From: Pedobacter panaciterrae | Lineage (GTDB): Bacteria > Bacteroidota > Bacteroidia > Sphingobacteriales > Sphingobacteriaceae | DNA length: 64,000 bases | Reading direction: 5' to 3' | Assembly (NCBI RefSeq): GCF_013204795.1 | Contig: NZ_JABMKW010000004.1 | Span: forward strand, 60,507-124,506 | Shown here: positions 18,035-26,800 of the stretch, piece by piece | How the letters are laid out: each line of letters opens with the position of its first letter | How positions within the stretch are numbered: the first letter of the stretch is position 1 | Notes under the pieces: model-generated | The model's input: the letters and a program-made list of their open reading frames with translations, nothing else | Databases searched by the model: none | What the model was told of the DNA's origin: nothing | Translations under genes and position numbers: made by a program

Positions 18035-18724
18035 ATGGATGTTTTCGGTGAAGCTTTAAAAGATCAATTTACAAAACCACCCGCTGAAACTTTATGGGTA
18101 CATAACTCTTATGATGAGCCGGAAGAAATGCCGGTAGATGTTTACTTTAGAGGGGAAGAGGAAATGCCGGAACTGGAGCTTAAGGCTTTAGCATTGTGCA
18201 ATGGAAAAGTACTTGATGTTGGTGCTGGCGTGGGTAGTCATGCGCTCATTTTGCAAAAACGCGGGTTAAATGTAACCGGAATGGATATTTCTGGTCCTGC
18301 GGTTACCATTATGAAACAACGAGGGTTAAAACAGGCCATCGAAGGAAACATCCTTACCTATAAAGAAGATACTTACGACACGCTCCTCTTTATGATGAAT
18401 GGCATTGGCCTTACAGGATCAATTGCAGGGCTAAAGGCTTTTTTAAAGCACGTGAAGGGTCTCTTAAATCCTGGCGGGCAATTGGTATTTGATAGTTCCG
18501 ACCTATCTTATCTCTATCAGGAAATACCCTTTCCTCTTAACGGGTATTATGGAGAGGTAAGTTTCAGGTACGAATATAAAAGCATTAAAGGCAATTGGTT
18601 TAAATGGGTTTATGTAGACCAAAAAACGCTTAAAAATATTGCTCAGCAATCTGGCTGGGATGCCGAAATAGTTTTTGAAGACGATCACGATCAATATTTA
18701 GCACGGTTAACATTAAGCAAATAA
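18035..18724 (+). CDS. Class I SAM-dependent methyltransferase
   Basis: The 229-residue product has SAM motif I, VLDVGAGVGSHALIL (about residue 65), then GMDISGPAV as the acidic post-I loop, and a LLNPGGQLVFDSSD segment as motif III. A late FEDDHDQYLARLTL strand is also typical. The substrate cannot be named. It starts 28 nt after the beta-CASP gene and ends 5 nt before the YeeE gene. Confidence 0.85.
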   Translation: MDVFGEALKDQFTKPPAETLWVHNSYDEPEEMPVDVYFRGEEEMPELELKALALCNGKVLDVGAGVGSHALILQKRGLNVTGMDISGPAVTIMKQRGLKQAIEGNILTYKEDTYDTLLFMMNGIGLTGSIAGLKAFLKHVKGLLNPGGQLVFDSSDLSYLYQEIPFPLNGYYGEVSFRYEYKSIKGNWFKWVYVDQKTLKNIAQQSGWDAEIVFEDDHDQYLARLTLSK

Positions 18725-18729
18725 ACACT

Positions 18730-19287
18730 ATGCTTGAACTTATTAAACAACCCTGGCCATGGTATACATCAGGCCTGGCCATCAGTTTTATAATGGTAAT
18801 TCTGATTTTTTTTGGAAAATCTTTTGGCTTTTCATCAAATCTGCGAACCATGTGCAGCATACTGGGAGCAGGCAAATGGGTAAGTTTTTTTAATTTTGAC
18901 TGGAAAGCAGAACGATGGAACTTACTTTTTCTGATTGGCTCCGTAATTGGCGGTTTCATTTCTGCGAACTGGCTTCAATCAGATGTTCCTTTAAATTTAT
19001 CGGAAGCAACTATTCAGGACCTTCAAAAACTTAACATTCAGTTCGACGGAAACATTGTGCCTTCGCAATTATTTAACTGGGATTTTCTGTCAACAGGGAA
19101 AGGGCTGCTGATTTTTCTTGGAGGAGGTTTTTTAATTGGTTTTGGAACACGTTATGCAGGCGGTTGTACATCAGGCCACGCCATTAGCGGTTTGTCTAAC
19201 CTGCAAATTCCTTCTCTTATTGCGGTTATTGGCTTCTTTATTGGCGGCCTGGTAATGACACATTTAATTTTCCCACTTCTATTTTAA
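18730..19287 (+). CDS. YeeE/YedE-family sulfur-compound transporter, N-terminal half
   Basis: The 185-residue membrane protein has the hallmark GTRYAGGCTSGHAISGLS near residue 145, with the Cys and Gly-rich loop that in YeeE/TsuA passes thiosulfate through the inner membrane. About five hydrophobic segments are present. Together with the next gene (10 nt gap) it makes a split two-part transporter, common in Bacteroidota. Either thiosulfate import or polysulfide handling is plausible. Confidence 0.83.
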   Translation: MLELIKQPWPWYTSGLAISFIMVILIFFGKSFGFSSNLRTMCSILGAGKWVSFFNFDWKAERWNLLFLIGSVIGGFISANWLQSDVPLNLSEATIQDLQKLNIQFDGNIVPSQLFNWDFLSTGKGLLIFLGGGFLIGFGTRYAGGCTSGHAISGLSNLQIPSLIAVIGFFIGGLVMTHLIFPLLF

Positions 19288-19297
19288 TCATTAACTC

Positions 19298-19714
19298 ATG
19301 ATCAAATCAGTTAAATATATTCTTGCCGGCACACTGTTTGGCATTATTATGAGTAAATCAGAAGCCATATCCTGGTATCGCATTCAGGAAATGTTCCGAT
19401 TCCAATCATTCCATATGTTTGGCATTATGGGCACCGCCGTAATTACAGGTGTAATTGCGGTTTGGCTAATGAAAAAATTGAAATCCCGTGATGTTGAAGG
19501 AAACCCAATTTCATTTACAGATAAGGAAAAATCATGGCGCCGATATTTATTTGGCGGCACCATTTTTGGATTGGGGTGGGCACTTACAGGCGCTTGTCCG
19601 GGGCCAGTTTTTGTGCTGCTCGGACAAGGCTACCTGGTTATGATAGTAGTAATAATTGGTTCGCTATTGGGCACATTTGTTTACGGATTATTAAGACACC
19701 GTTTACCCCATTAG
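19298..19714 (+). CDS. YeeE/YedE-family transporter, C-terminal half
   Basis: The 138-residue product has four hydrophobic segments and the second signature loop GLGWALTGACPGPVFVLLGQG (about residues 90-110), containing the conserved Cys. It complements the preceding gene as the other half of the pseudo-symmetric transporter. It converges on pepT with a 1-nt gap. Confidence 0.83.
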   Translation: MIKSVKYILAGTLFGIIMSKSEAISWYRIQEMFRFQSFHMFGIMGTAVITGVIAVWLMKKLKSRDVEGNPISFTDKEKSWRRYLFGGTIFGLGWALTGACPGPVFVLLGQGYLVMIVVIIGSLLGTFVYGLLRHRLPH

Positions 19715-19715
19715 C

Positions 19716-20975
19716 CTAAGCTTTTTCTTCCCAAATGGAGGCAATATTTACAATGGTTTGAACTGCTTTTTCCATGTCTTGTACCGATGCCCACTCTTGT
19801 TTACCATGAAAAGCATGCTCTCCGGCAAAAATATTAGGACAAGGTAAACCCATAAATGAAAGACGTGAACCATCAGTACCGCCTCTGATACTTTGCTGCT
19901 TAGGCATAATTCCTGCTCTTTTAATCGCTTCAATGCCGTATTCGATTACCTGAGGGTATTGATCCAATACTTGTTTCATATTACGGTACTGAGGAGTTAT
20001 TTTTAACTCATAGGTAGAGTTTGGAAAATCTTCAATAATATTCTGAACTGTAGCATCCAATAATTCGCCATTAGCACTTAATTCTTCATCATTAAAAGCA
20101 CGAAGAATAAAGCGGGCTTCGGCCTGCTCTACACTTCCTCCAAAAGTAACAGGATGGATAAACCCTTCTTTAAGCTCTGTCGACTCAGGAGAAAGACAAT
20201 CTGCAGGCAATGCACTAATTACATCAGACAAGATCTTTATTGCGCTTTCCATTTTCCCTTTAGCAAAGCCTGGATGCGTACTCACACCGTTTATGGTTAA
20301 TACAGCTCCATCAGCAGAAAATGTTTCATCTTCTATTGAGCCTAAAGTTTCGCCATCAATCGTATATGCAAAATCAGCACCAAGCTTTTTCAAATCTGCT
20401 TTATCTACCCCGCGGCCAATCTCTTCATCAGGTGTAAACAGGATCCTGATTTTTCCGTGTTTAATTTCAGGATGCGATATTAAAAAGGATGCTGCCTCCA
20501 TGATCTCGGCAAGTCCGGCTTTGTTATCTGCTCCAAGAAGTGTTGTTCCGCTTGCGGTAATAATATCATTCCCTATCTGGTCTTTTAAATCTGGATGTTC
20601 TTCCATTTTCAAAATGATTGATTCATCATCAGGAAGTACCAGGTCCTGTCCTTGATAATTGGAATGAATAATGGGTTTCACATTTTTACCGCTGCAATCA
20701 GGAGAAGTATCCATGTGCGAACAGAAACAAATTACAGGAACCTCTTTTTCTGTAGTAGCAGGTATGGTTGCGTACACATAGCCAAAATCGTCAAGATGTG
20801 CGTCTGTAATTCCCATTTCCAAAAGTTCTTCAACAAGAACCTTTCCCAGATCCTTTTGTTTGGCTGTTGATGGCGTGGTTTCAGATAATGGGTCTGATTG
20901 CGTATCAATTTGGACGTACTTTGTGAACCTACCTTGAAGTGTTTTGTTATTATTTTGATATTTTAGCATATTCAT
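19716..20975 (-). CDS. pepT: Peptidase T (tripeptidase)
   Basis: This 419-residue M20 metallopeptidase has CSHMDTSPDCSG (first metal His and catalytic Asp, about residue 85), LLGADNKAGLAEI (bridging Asp), FTPDEEIGRG (catalytic and metal Glu), YTIDGETLG and IRGGTDGSRLSFMGLPCPNIFAG near the end. It removes N-terminal residues from tripeptides in the cytoplasm. Two ATGs (residues 1 and 3) are possible starts. The length is as expected for PepT. Confidence 0.93.
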   Translation of the reverse strand: MNMLKYQNNNKTLQGRFTKYVQIDTQSDPLSETTPSTAKQKDLGKVLVEELLEMGITDAHLDDFGYVYATIPATTEKEVPVICFCSHMDTSPDCSGKNVKPIIHSNYQGQDLVLPDDESIILKMEEHPDLKDQIGNDIITASGTTLLGADNKAGLAEIMEAASFLISHPEIKHGKIRILFTPDEEIGRGVDKADLKKLGADFAYTIDGETLGSIEDETFSADGAVLTINGVSTHPGFAKGKMESAIKILSDVISALPADCLSPESTELKEGFIHPVTFGGSVEQAEARFILRAFNDEELSANGELLDATVQNIIEDFPNSTYELKITPQYRNMKQVLDQYPQVIEYGIEAIKRAGIMPKQQSIRGGTDGSRLSFMGLPCPNIFAGEHAFHGKQEWASVQDMEKAVQTIVNIASIWEEKA

Positions 20976-21036
20976 ATAGAAAAAACAAAGTTATATATAA
21001 GATTACTAAATAGGTTCGAAACTTAAAGAAGAAACT

Positions 21037-21684
21037 TTGAAAGCAATATTTACCTCAATCCTGGCTCTTTTACTTTGTTTAACCGCTACAGCGCAATCTA
21101 ACTTTTACAAACTTAGCCTGGGCGGCGGCGGCGGGCTTACCCAATCGTTTACAGACTATGAAAAGTATAAGTTTGGAAAGTCTATTTACGGTGTTGGCGA
21201 ATTCTTTTTTACCCCTTTCATTAGTCTCGGCGGAGAAGGACAGATAGGTCGGATTAAAGGTGAAAGCAGAGATCCTGCCTTTGAGACGCCACAATTTGTT
21301 AACGCTTACAAATCATTAACAATTAATGCAAAACTCTACCTGGGTGCTTTAATTGATTATAAAAGAAATGGTTTTTCTAACACTATAAAAGGGTTATATA
21401 TGGGCGCTGGTTTAGGAGGCATATTAAATAACATAAGCGGTGCCGAAACCCCGAAAACAAAAGACATCATCATTCCTCTTAATATTGGATACACTTATTA
21501 CTTTCCTAATAAAGCCGGTTATTATAGATATGGGATCAATGCAAACTATCAAAGCACCATTAGCCTTGATGGAGGTTTAGATGGAAGAGAAGAAACTTCC
21601 CATACAGACATCTACACTTATTTTTCTATCGGCATCAGGTATCAATTTGGACCAATGGGACTTTCCACAAAAACACTGTATTAA
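21037..21684 (+). CDS. Outer-membrane beta-barrel protein, unknown
   Basis: A TTG start at 21037 gives a signal peptide (AIFTSILALLLCLTATAQ). The rest, about 195 residues, alternates hydrophobic and polar residues with Gly and Tyr, e.g. KLSLGGGGGLTQSF and FSIGIRYQFG, as expected for a small outer-membrane barrel. No motif indicates a function. It precedes the M14 peptidase by 21 nt and may share its transcript. Confidence 0.7.
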   Translation: MKAIFTSILALLLCLTATAQSNFYKLSLGGGGGLTQSFTDYEKYKFGKSIYGVGEFFFTPFISLGGEGQIGRIKGESRDPAFETPQFVNAYKSLTINAKLYLGALIDYKRNGFSNTIKGLYMGAGLGGILNNISGAETPKTKDIIIPLNIGYTYYFPNKAGYYRYGINANYQSTISLDGGLDGREETSHTDIYTYFSIGIRYQFGPMGLSTKTLY

Positions 21685-21705
21685 CCCGGCATTTTCCCAA
21701 CGCTA

Positions 21706-23445
21706 ATGAAGCCCTATCTCATCATCTTACTTTTATTAATAGCAATGGATACATCAGCACAATTAACGCCATACGAATTAAGCGACAAAAAAGAAACAGC
21801 AACTTATTATGAAGCCATTAAGCACTATGAACAGTTAGATAAGACATACGAACAGGCTAAGTTATTTACCTATGGGAACACTGACTTTGGCAAACCCCTG
21901 CACCTTTTGGTTTTATCAAAAGACAAAATATTTGATCCTATTGCCATAAGAAAAAGCAACAAGCGTATTTTACTAATAAACAATGGCATACACCCCGGAG
22001 AGCCCGAAGGTATAGATGCCAGCATGATGCTGGCCAGAGATTTATTAAAAGGGGACTTATTGCCTAAAGACGTTGTAATCTGCATCATTCCTGTTTACAA
22101 TATAGATGGTAGCTTTAACCGAACAGGTACATCCAGGGCAAACCAGAATGGCCCTGTGGCTTATGGCTTTAGGGGAAATAGTAAAAATTACGATCTGAAC
22201 AGAGATTTCATAAAAACAGATTCTAAGAACTCCCATTCCTTTCAGGAAATCTTTAATATCTGGCAACCAGAAATATTCGTAGATACGCACACGAGTAATG
22301 GTGCAGACTACCAATATGTAATGACACTTATTCCAACCCACAAAGACAAGTTAAACCCTACCTTATCTGGATACATGACTAAAACCATGTTACCATCTCT
22401 ATATGAAGGAATGAAAAAAGCTGGTTATGAGATGATCCCATATGTAAATTCTGTTGAAGAGACACCAGATGCGGGAATCACAGGTTTTTTAGAATCGGCA
22501 AGGTATTCTACCGGATACACAACGCTGCACAATACAATTGGCTTTATGCCTGAAACCCATATGCTGAAAGATTATGATAAAAGGGTTGATGCAACATATC
22601 GCCTTTTGCAGATCTATATCGACATAGTAGTTCGCGATGCAAAAGTAATTGGAGAGAATAAGCGAAAAGCTGATGAAGAGATTGCAAAACAAACAACCTT
22701 TCCTATAGAATGGAAGCTTAATGAAAATCTGGCAGAAGATCTGGAGTTTAAGGGGTATACGGCAAAGAAAAAACCAAGCGAGGTAAGCGGGCTAGATCGC
22801 CTGTATTACGACAGAAATGAGCCTTATACCACAACCATCAAGTACTGGAATACTTATCAGCCAGCTGTTACCATTACAAAACCGGTAGCATACATTATCC
22901 CAAAGGCCTGGGATAAAATAATTGACCTGTTAAAGCTTAACAACGTAAAAGTACGGCAGCTGCAGAAAGATACTCAAATCGATATTGAATCGTATTACAT
23001 CACGGACTACAAAACAGTAAACAGTCCGTTTGAAGGGCACTACCTGCATTCTAACGTAAAGGTGAATCCTGTAAAACAGACTTTGCAGTTTTACGATGGC
23101 GACTATGTGGTTTATACAAACCAGTCCGTTAACAGATATATCATTGAAACACTCGAACCACAAGCAATGGATTCCTTCTTCAACTGGAATTTCTTCGATG
23201 CAATACTAGGAATGAAAGAGCATTTTAGCGCTTATGTTTTTGAGGATACTGCTGCAGAACTTTTAAAGAAAAATCCTGAGCTAAAGAAAAAACTTGAGGC
23301 TCAAAAGGCTAAAGACAGCAGTTTAAGTAAAAATGCTGAGGCACAGCTTGACTTTGTCTATAAAAATTCTGATTATTACGAAAAAACCCACTCCCGATAC
23401 CCCATTGCCCGTCTGGTAAACGACACTAAATTAATCCTTAAATAA
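21706..23445 (+). CDS. M14-family zinc carboxypeptidase, secreted
   Basis: The 579-residue product has a signal peptide (about 1-18, ending SAQ). The zinc motif HPGEPEG (about residue 96) supplies His and Glu, the second zinc His is in EIFVDTHTSNG, and MPETH carries a likely catalytic Glu. The C-terminal 250 residues form an extra domain of unknown role. It probably cleaves peptides in the periplasm or outside the cell. The rhomboid gene starts 2 nt after it. Confidence 0.85.
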   Translation: MKPYLIILLLLIAMDTSAQLTPYELSDKKETATYYEAIKHYEQLDKTYEQAKLFTYGNTDFGKPLHLLVLSKDKIFDPIAIRKSNKRILLINNGIHPGEPEGIDASMMLARDLLKGDLLPKDVVICIIPVYNIDGSFNRTGTSRANQNGPVAYGFRGNSKNYDLNRDFIKTDSKNSHSFQEIFNIWQPEIFVDTHTSNGADYQYVMTLIPTHKDKLNPTLSGYMTKTMLPSLYEGMKKAGYEMIPYVNSVEETPDAGITGFLESARYSTGYTTLHNTIGFMPETHMLKDYDKRVDATYRLLQIYIDIVVRDAKVIGENKRKADEEIAKQTTFPIEWKLNENLAEDLEFKGYTAKKKPSEVSGLDRLYYDRNEPYTTTIKYWNTYQPAVTITKPVAYIIPKAWDKIIDLLKLNNVKVRQLQKDTQIDIESYYITDYKTVNSPFEGHYLHSNVKVNPVKQTLQFYDGDYVVYTNQSVNRYIIETLEPQAMDSFFNWNFFDAILGMKEHFSAYVFEDTAAELLKKNPELKKKLEAQKAKDSSLSKNAEAQLDFVYKNSDYYEKTHSRYPIARLVNDTKLILK

Positions 23446-23447
23446 GA

Positions 23448-24065
23448 ATGGAATACCTTCAGCATACACCAGTAGCCTCAATAATTTTTGTTTTTACTAT
23501 TATAACAAGTATATACGCATTTAATGACCCCGGGTTATTCGGTAAGTTTATGTTACACCCATATAGTGTGTCGCGCAAGCATAAGGTTTATACCCTTGTA
23601 ACAAGCGGATTGATTCATGCCGATTGGATGCACTTGATTTTTAATATGATGACCTTCTTTTTCTTCGCTTTTCAACTCGAGGCAATGATCGGTTCATGGC
23701 AATTTGGTGTAGTCTATTTTATGGGTCTAATTTTAAGTGACATACCCTCTGTTATAAAGCATAAAAACGACATGTGGTACAATAGTTTGGGCGCATCAGG
23801 AGCAATAAGCGCTGTACTGTTTAGCTACATTCTATTTCAGCCGTTTTCTTCTATGATCATATTTCCCCTGCCTATTCCAATATGGGCTATCATATTTGGC
23901 CCCTTGTACCTTTTATACTGCGTTTATGCGTCCAGACAATCCAGAGACAACATAAACCATGATGCGCATTTTTTTGGTGCACTTGCAGGTTTAATTGTTA
24001 CTGTGCTAATTGTTCCGGGAGCAATCCCTCACTTCTTAGGTCAGATACTTGCCAAAATAGGTTAA
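23448..24065 (+). CDS. Rhomboid-family intramembrane serine protease
   Basis: The 205-residue membrane protein has about six helices. The catalytic Ser lies in SLGASGAISAV (about residue 123) and the catalytic His in INHDAHFFGALAG (about residue 174). HADWMHLIFNMMTFFFF gives the conserved early His and Asn. It cleaves substrates inside the membrane. It is close-coupled to the M14 peptidase gene and overlaps the next, convergent gene by 4 nt. Confidence 0.88.
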   Translation: MEYLQHTPVASIIFVFTIITSIYAFNDPGLFGKFMLHPYSVSRKHKVYTLVTSGLIHADWMHLIFNMMTFFFFAFQLEAMIGSWQFGVVYFMGLILSDIPSVIKHKNDMWYNSLGASGAISAVLFSYILFQPFSSMIIFPLPIPIWAIIFGPLYLLYCVYASRQSRDNINHDAHFFGALAGLIVTVLIVPGAIPHFLGQILAKIG

Positions 24066-25051
24066 GTAGTGGCCGGTAAGCTAGGCGGATTAAAATAGCT
24101 GATGGGATTTGTCGGGTCTTTAATGATTTCGAAAAGTGTATGATCCCATGGCTTCCAGAAATCCTGTAATACCTGTGCGTAGGTTTTATGTTGCCAATGA
24201 TCAAAAAGAGCTTTATTCAACGTTCCTCTTAGAGGCATCGCATCAATATAAATAGACCCCTCAACCGGCAATATTGCATATTCCGGTAATCGGTTAAACA
24301 AATAAGCCGAATAAAAAAACCTGGCACAAAGCTCTTCAAATTGCTGCGGCGATAATGCTGCGTTTCCAATCTGATCCAGCAATTCCTGATGGTATTTTTT
24401 ATTCGTTCCATTATCCTGCAGGCAGGCAATAATACCAAAGTCCTTCAATTTCAAGGAAAAAGTCATCGTATTGATTTCATCCCTAAAACTAAAGGTGGTA
24501 TCATGCTGTTCTAATGGAACTACAACAATAGACCAGGGTGTAAAATCTTCAAACACCACATCAGTATAAATTCCCTGAATCATGGTATGCAGATTTCCAA
24601 ATTTATGCATCAGTCCCTGCGACATATTTACGCCATCCGCACTTAATTGTTGCTGGCGAACGGCCGCATGCATTTCTACATAAATAAGGCTATACATGAA
24701 CTTACCGATCCACCTGAACAGTTCAACCTCTTCAAGCTTAGAGACGGCTTCGTATCCCTTTAAAAAAGCATTATGGATCTTTTCTTCCAGGGGCTCAATA
24801 AAATGAGTTAATACTTCCGTATTGCACGGAACTTTTAAACTGTTGTATGAACGAACACTCTCATCAAGTAGCTTAATCTGCTCCTCTCCGCTAAAGTTGG
24901 CCACTTTTAAAAGCCACTCAGGCAAAATACCAATCTCAGTTATGGGCGTAGAAAATGTATCTCCACTAAGAAAACAGTTTTTATACTTAAAATCGAAGTT
25001 TTTGAACGGTTGATATATTGTGCTATTCATACAAGGCGCAATATTAGGCAT
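24062..25051 (-). CDS. Conserved hypothetical cytoplasmic protein
   Basis: The 329-residue product has no signal peptide or transmembrane helix, and I do not recognise a domain. It is rich in amphipathic helices and aromatic residues (e.g. FRWIGKFMYSLIYVEMH, DFTPWSIVVVPLEQHD). The first Met at 25051 or the Met 7 codons later (25030) could be the start. It is divergent from the dipeptide epimerase gene. Confidence 0.65.
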   Translation of the reverse strand: MPNIAPCMNSTIYQPFKNFDFKYKNCFLSGDTFSTPITEIGILPEWLLKVANFSGEEQIKLLDESVRSYNSLKVPCNTEVLTHFIEPLEEKIHNAFLKGYEAVSKLEEVELFRWIGKFMYSLIYVEMHAAVRQQQLSADGVNMSQGLMHKFGNLHTMIQGIYTDVVFEDFTPWSIVVVPLEQHDTTFSFRDEINTMTFSLKLKDFGIIACLQDNGTNKKYHQELLDQIGNAALSPQQFEELCARFFYSAYLFNRLPEYAILPVEGSIYIDAMPLRGTLNKALFDHWQHKTYAQVLQDFWKPWDHTLFEIIKDPTNPISYFNPPSLPATT

Positions 25052-25085
25052 ATTATTTTTACATTAGCAGCAGCTCCTATTTTTT

Positions 25086-25093
25086 TAACTTTG
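25086..25093 (+). promoter_or_regulatory. -7 box upstream of dipeptide epimerase
   Basis: TAACTTTG is an exact TAnnTTTG match 25 nt before the ATG at 25119. A matching -33 element is not clear. Confidence 0.5.
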
Positions 25094-25118
25094 ATATTAC
25101 TTAAAGCTTTTTTAGCTC

Positions 25119-26156
25119 ATGCAGGTAAACGCCAAACCATATCAACTGGAATTAAAACATCCATTTTCTATTGCTAAATTCTCAAGAACAAGCACTCCGG
25201 TTATGCTGATAAAGCTTACGTACGAAGGAATTGATGGATATGGCGAAGCATCAATGGTTCCTTATATGGGCGAAAGTTTAGAAAGTGCAATTGCCTTTTT
25301 AAACAAGGTCGATTGGAAAAGGTTCACCTATCCTTTTGATTTCAGGGAAATAATGGAATATCTTGATGACATTGAAAGTGGTCACCCTGCGATAAAAGCA
25401 GCTATAGATATTGCCTTGAATGACATAAATGGTAAGATTTTAAACAAACCATGTTATGAGGTCTACGGTTCGGATCCGCTAAAAATGCCGCTAACCTCTT
25501 ATACCATTGGCATAGATACACCAAACGTTTTAAGAGAAAAAGTTGCAGATGCCAAAGATTTTAAAGTGCTAAAAATAAAACTAGGCAGAGACAACGACAA
25601 AGAACTTATCAATACCATAAGAAGCGTAAGTGACTTGCCTCTATATATCGATGCTAATCAGGGCTGGAACGACAAAGCCGAAGCGATAGATATGATTTAT
25701 TGGCTGCACGACAAGGGGGCTTTGCTGATAGAACAGCCAATGGATAAAACCAACATGGATGGGAATGCCTGGCTAACGGGTAGAAGTCCTATCCCAATTC
25801 TAGCCGACGAAGCCGTACAGCGCTTACCAGACCTGGATGCACTAAAAGGTGCTTATCATGGCATAAACATAAAACTGATGAAAAGTGCCGGCATGTATGA
25901 GGCTCATCAAATGATTCTGAAGGCGCGTTCTTTTGGAATGAAAATTCTGATTGGCTGCATGAGCGAAACATCCTGCGCCACGCAGGCAGGAATTGCCCTT
26001 GCTCCTTTATGCGACTGGGCGGATCTGGATGGCCCCTGGCTAACCAAAAACAACCCTTTTAAAGCTCCGGAAATGGAGGCTGGAAAATATTTATTAAAAT
26101 ACCTCCCAGGTCTCGGCCTGGAAGGTATTCCTGAAGATCTTTTTATTACTTCTTAA
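25119..26156 (+). CDS. Dipeptide epimerase (L-Ala-D/L-Glu type), enolase superfamily
   Basis: The 345-residue product has the muconate-lactonizing subgroup pattern: LKIKLG (Lys-x-Lys), YIDANQGW (metal Asp), IEQPMD (metal Glu), ADEAV (metal Asp) and NIKLMKSAG (second catalytic Lys). The GCMSETSCAT segment is typical of dipeptide epimerases of murein peptide recycling, which epimerise the Glu of L-Ala-D-Glu. Substrate choice is by family resemblance. It overlaps the next minus-strand gene by 11 nt. Confidence 0.85.
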   Translation: MQVNAKPYQLELKHPFSIAKFSRTSTPVMLIKLTYEGIDGYGEASMVPYMGESLESAIAFLNKVDWKRFTYPFDFREIMEYLDDIESGHPAIKAAIDIALNDINGKILNKPCYEVYGSDPLKMPLTSYTIGIDTPNVLREKVADAKDFKVLKIKLGRDNDKELINTIRSVSDLPLYIDANQGWNDKAEAIDMIYWLHDKGALLIEQPMDKTNMDGNAWLTGRSPIPILADEAVQRLPDLDALKGAYHGINIKLMKSAGMYEAHQMILKARSFGMKILIGCMSETSCATQAGIALAPLCDWADLDGPWLTKNNPFKAPEMEAGKYLLKYLPGLGLEGIPEDLFITS

Positions 26157-26331
26157 GGTTACTTCTCATCTCTTTTATGAGCTGAAGCTTTTGGTATAGA
26201 AAAAACCCAGCAGTAACTACAAAAAGAGCTACGAATAGATATTTCTCATTTTTAAAAGCCCAAAATATCCCATAACCCGACAGAATAACTCCCAGGTTAT
26301 AAAAAACGTTTAAAGCGATTTTCTTACCCAT
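26146..26331 (-). CDS. Small two-helix membrane protein
   Basis: The 61-residue product has two hydrophobic segments (VFYNLGVILSGYGIFWAF and YLFVALFVVTAGFFLYQ) and a basic C-terminus (MRSNLKK). It resembles small uncharacterised proteins common in Pedobacter. It begins 3 nt after the rhodanese stop, so the two are one operon. Function unknown. Confidence 0.65.
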   Translation of the reverse strand: MGKKIALNVFYNLGVILSGYGIFWAFKNEKYLFVALFVVTAGFFLYQKLQLIKEMRSNLKK

Positions 26332-26334
26332 ATC

Positions 26335-26655
26335 CTAGTAAACAGGCATATCAGGATCAAACGCCTCTTGCCATGCCAGAATGCCTCCCTTAAGGTTATA
26401 CAAATTGGTTAGACCAAGTTGTTGCTCTAACTGCATTACAGCCGCAGCACTTCTTTTGCCACTTCTGCATTGCATAATTACTGGTTTATCAGTAGCAACT
26501 TTATCTGCTTCAATTAAAATACCTCCCAAAGGGATATTCAATCCGTTAAGGTTTGATGTTTCATACTCAAATGGCTCCCTAACATCGATCAATTGAAAAT
26601 CTTCGTTATTATCAATCTTTGCTTTAAGCTCCTCAACCGTTATTTCCTTAATCAT
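26335..26655 (-). CDS. Rhodanese-like domain protein
   Basis: The 106-residue single-domain protein has FQLIDVREPFEYETSNL at the front and the active-site loop MQCRSGKRSA, whose Cys would carry the persulfide. GGILAWQ near the end completes the rhodanese pattern. It moves sulfane sulfur in the cytoplasm. On the minus strand a TAAGTTTG box (26672-26679) lies 16 nt upstream. Confidence 0.9.
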   Translation of the reverse strand: MIKEITVEELKAKIDNNEDFQLIDVREPFEYETSNLNGLNIPLGGILIEADKVATDKPVIMQCRSGKRSAAAVMQLEQQLGLTNLYNLKGGILAWQEAFDPDMPVY

Positions 26656-26781
26656 ATTATTTCGATTTTTTCAAACTTAGATAAAGTTACGCAAGTATCC
26701 ATAATTGTGGCAGGAAACATTACAAAAAAGTGAATAACTGTAACAACTAAGTATGTCGGGCGTTTAATAGTAAGTCTTTGC

Positions 26782-26789
26782 TAACTTTG
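26782..26789 (+). promoter_or_regulatory. -7 box upstream of the DUF4407 gene
   Basis: TAACTTTG matches TAnnTTTG, 11 nt before the ATG at 26801. This would give a very short leader. The -33 partner is weak. Confidence 0.5.
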
Positions 26790-26800
26790 GCTTTAACATC

